A DNA stretch of 64,000 nucleotides from Solimonas sp040066175 (GTDB lineage Bacteria > Pseudomonadota > Gammaproteobacteria > Nevskiales > Nevskiaceae). The notes beneath the pieces were generated by a model. It searched no databases. It was not told the origin of the DNA and worked only from the letters and a program-made list of their open reading frames with translations. How positions within the stretch are numbered: position 1 is the stretch's first letter; every line of letters starts with the position of its first letter. The translations under genes were made by a program, and so were the position numbers. The stretch spans positions 104,308 to 168,307 of the forward strand of contig NZ_JBEAAM010000008.1 of the NCBI RefSeq assembly GCF_040066175.1. Reading direction: 5' to 3'. Below, piece after piece: positions 63,780 to 64,000 of this stretch.

Positions 63780-63856
63780 TGGTGGTGATGAGTGGAATCG
63801 AACCACCGACCTCAGCATTATGAGTGCCGCGCTCTAACCGTCTGAGCTACATCACC
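63780..63856 (-). tRNA. tRNA-Met (anticodon CAT)
   Basis: Read on the minus strand, the gene is a 77-base cloverleaf with encoded CCA. The acceptor pair is GGTGATG/CATCACC, the anticodon stem and loop are CGGCA-CTCATAA-TGCTG (anticodon CAT), and the T arm has GGTTCGATTCC. The body resembles elongator tRNA-Met of xanthomonad-type genomes; a lysidine tRNA-Ile2 is less likely. It is a plausible integration hotspot, since an integrase-like remnant lies on its 3' side. Confidence 0.95.
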
Positions 63857-63924
63857 ACGTCGGGGCCGCGCAGTTTAAGGAAATCCCTCGCGCCCGTCGA
63901 GACTTAGCCTCTTCCAATGACACA

Positions 63925-63972
63925 TGAGCCTGAAGGGGGTGCGTGATTCCAACGTGAAGTGAGCCTGAAAGG
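63925..63972. repeat. direct repeat TGAGCCTGAA-RGG near the right edge
   Basis: TGAGCCTGAAGGG (63925-63937) and TGAGCCTGAAAGG (63960-63972) begin 35 bases apart. Spaced repeats like these occur at insertion-sequence ends as transposase-binding sites, but no transposase is visible here. The window ends in CGGAGGA, a strong ribosome binding site, so a plus-strand gene probably begins beyond the edge. Confidence 0.5.
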
Positions 63973-64000
63973 CCGGCGGGGCGGCGGGATCATCGGAGGA

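Overview
The window is a G+C-rich bacterial chromosome segment that fits a gammaproteobacterium of the Xanthomonadales/Nevskiales kind. This is inferred from gene content and order: infC-rpmI-rplT, pepA-holC-valS divergent from lptF-lptG, a full cbb3 oxidase cluster, an AlkB-rubredoxin fusion and a single-chain pyruvate carboxylase. No species marker such as rRNA is present. Genes are dense, often overlap by four bases (ATGA or GTGA), and form short operons. There is no prophage or CRISPR array; mobile-DNA traces are confined to the right edge.

Layout. 1-1175: translation genes rplT (cut by the edge), rpmI and infC (AUC start) on the minus strand. 1391-5193: hemN and the maeB malic enzyme. 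5207-9131: a minus-strand operon of a tandem universal stress protein and an ABC exporter (adaptor, permease, ATPase). 9301-11935: a zinc-ribbon protein, an AMP/thymidine phosphorylase-like enzyme and a PRPP-synthetase-like protein. 12069-19595: ccoN-O-Q-P and the assembly genes ccoG, ccoI and ccoS, with three extra small membrane proteins. 19679-21644: a DksA/TraR-like protein, a ferritin-like protein, a SafE-type membrane protein and thioredoxin 2. Palindromes of the FNR/Anr type (TTGAY-N4-RTCAA) stand before hemN, between the stress operon and the phosphorylase operon, before ccoN and before the DksA-like gene. About 20 kb therefore looks like one low-oxygen regulon.

21751-26363 is a stress cassette: two YciI/DGPF proteins, YceI, a glutathione transferase, two VOC proteins, a DUF1428 protein and an ECF42-type sigma factor. 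Three near-identical promoters (TGTCGA, 17 bases, CGAT or CGAC) head its three transcription units, so the cassette looks like a complete self-contained sigma regulon. Next come an EF-hand protein, alkB-rubredoxin divergent from an AraC-family regulator with duplicated operators, and a secreted M36-type metalloprotease.

32969-36513 is accessory DNA: tRNA-Arg, a small unknown ORF, a GSU2403-type nucleotidyltransferase with a palindrome at its promoter, and a five-repeat lipoprotein. From 36667 on the content is mostly housekeeping: uracil-DNA glycosylase, rimI, an MFS transporter, an acyltransferase, kynA, the MoxR/DUF58/transglutaminase operon, a patatin-like lipase, valS-holC-pepA, lptFG, lipoprotein, RDD and acyl-CoA dehydrogenase genes, an EAL protein with a degenerate GGDEF domain, pyruvate carboxylase and a periplasmic rhodanese.

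The right edge (62308-64000) is a small accessory patch next to tRNA-Met. It holds a Doc-type toxin-antitoxin pair with an operator-like inverted repeat, a likely integrase remnant, and a repeated motif plus a ribosome binding site at the very end that may announce a further gene or element outside the window.
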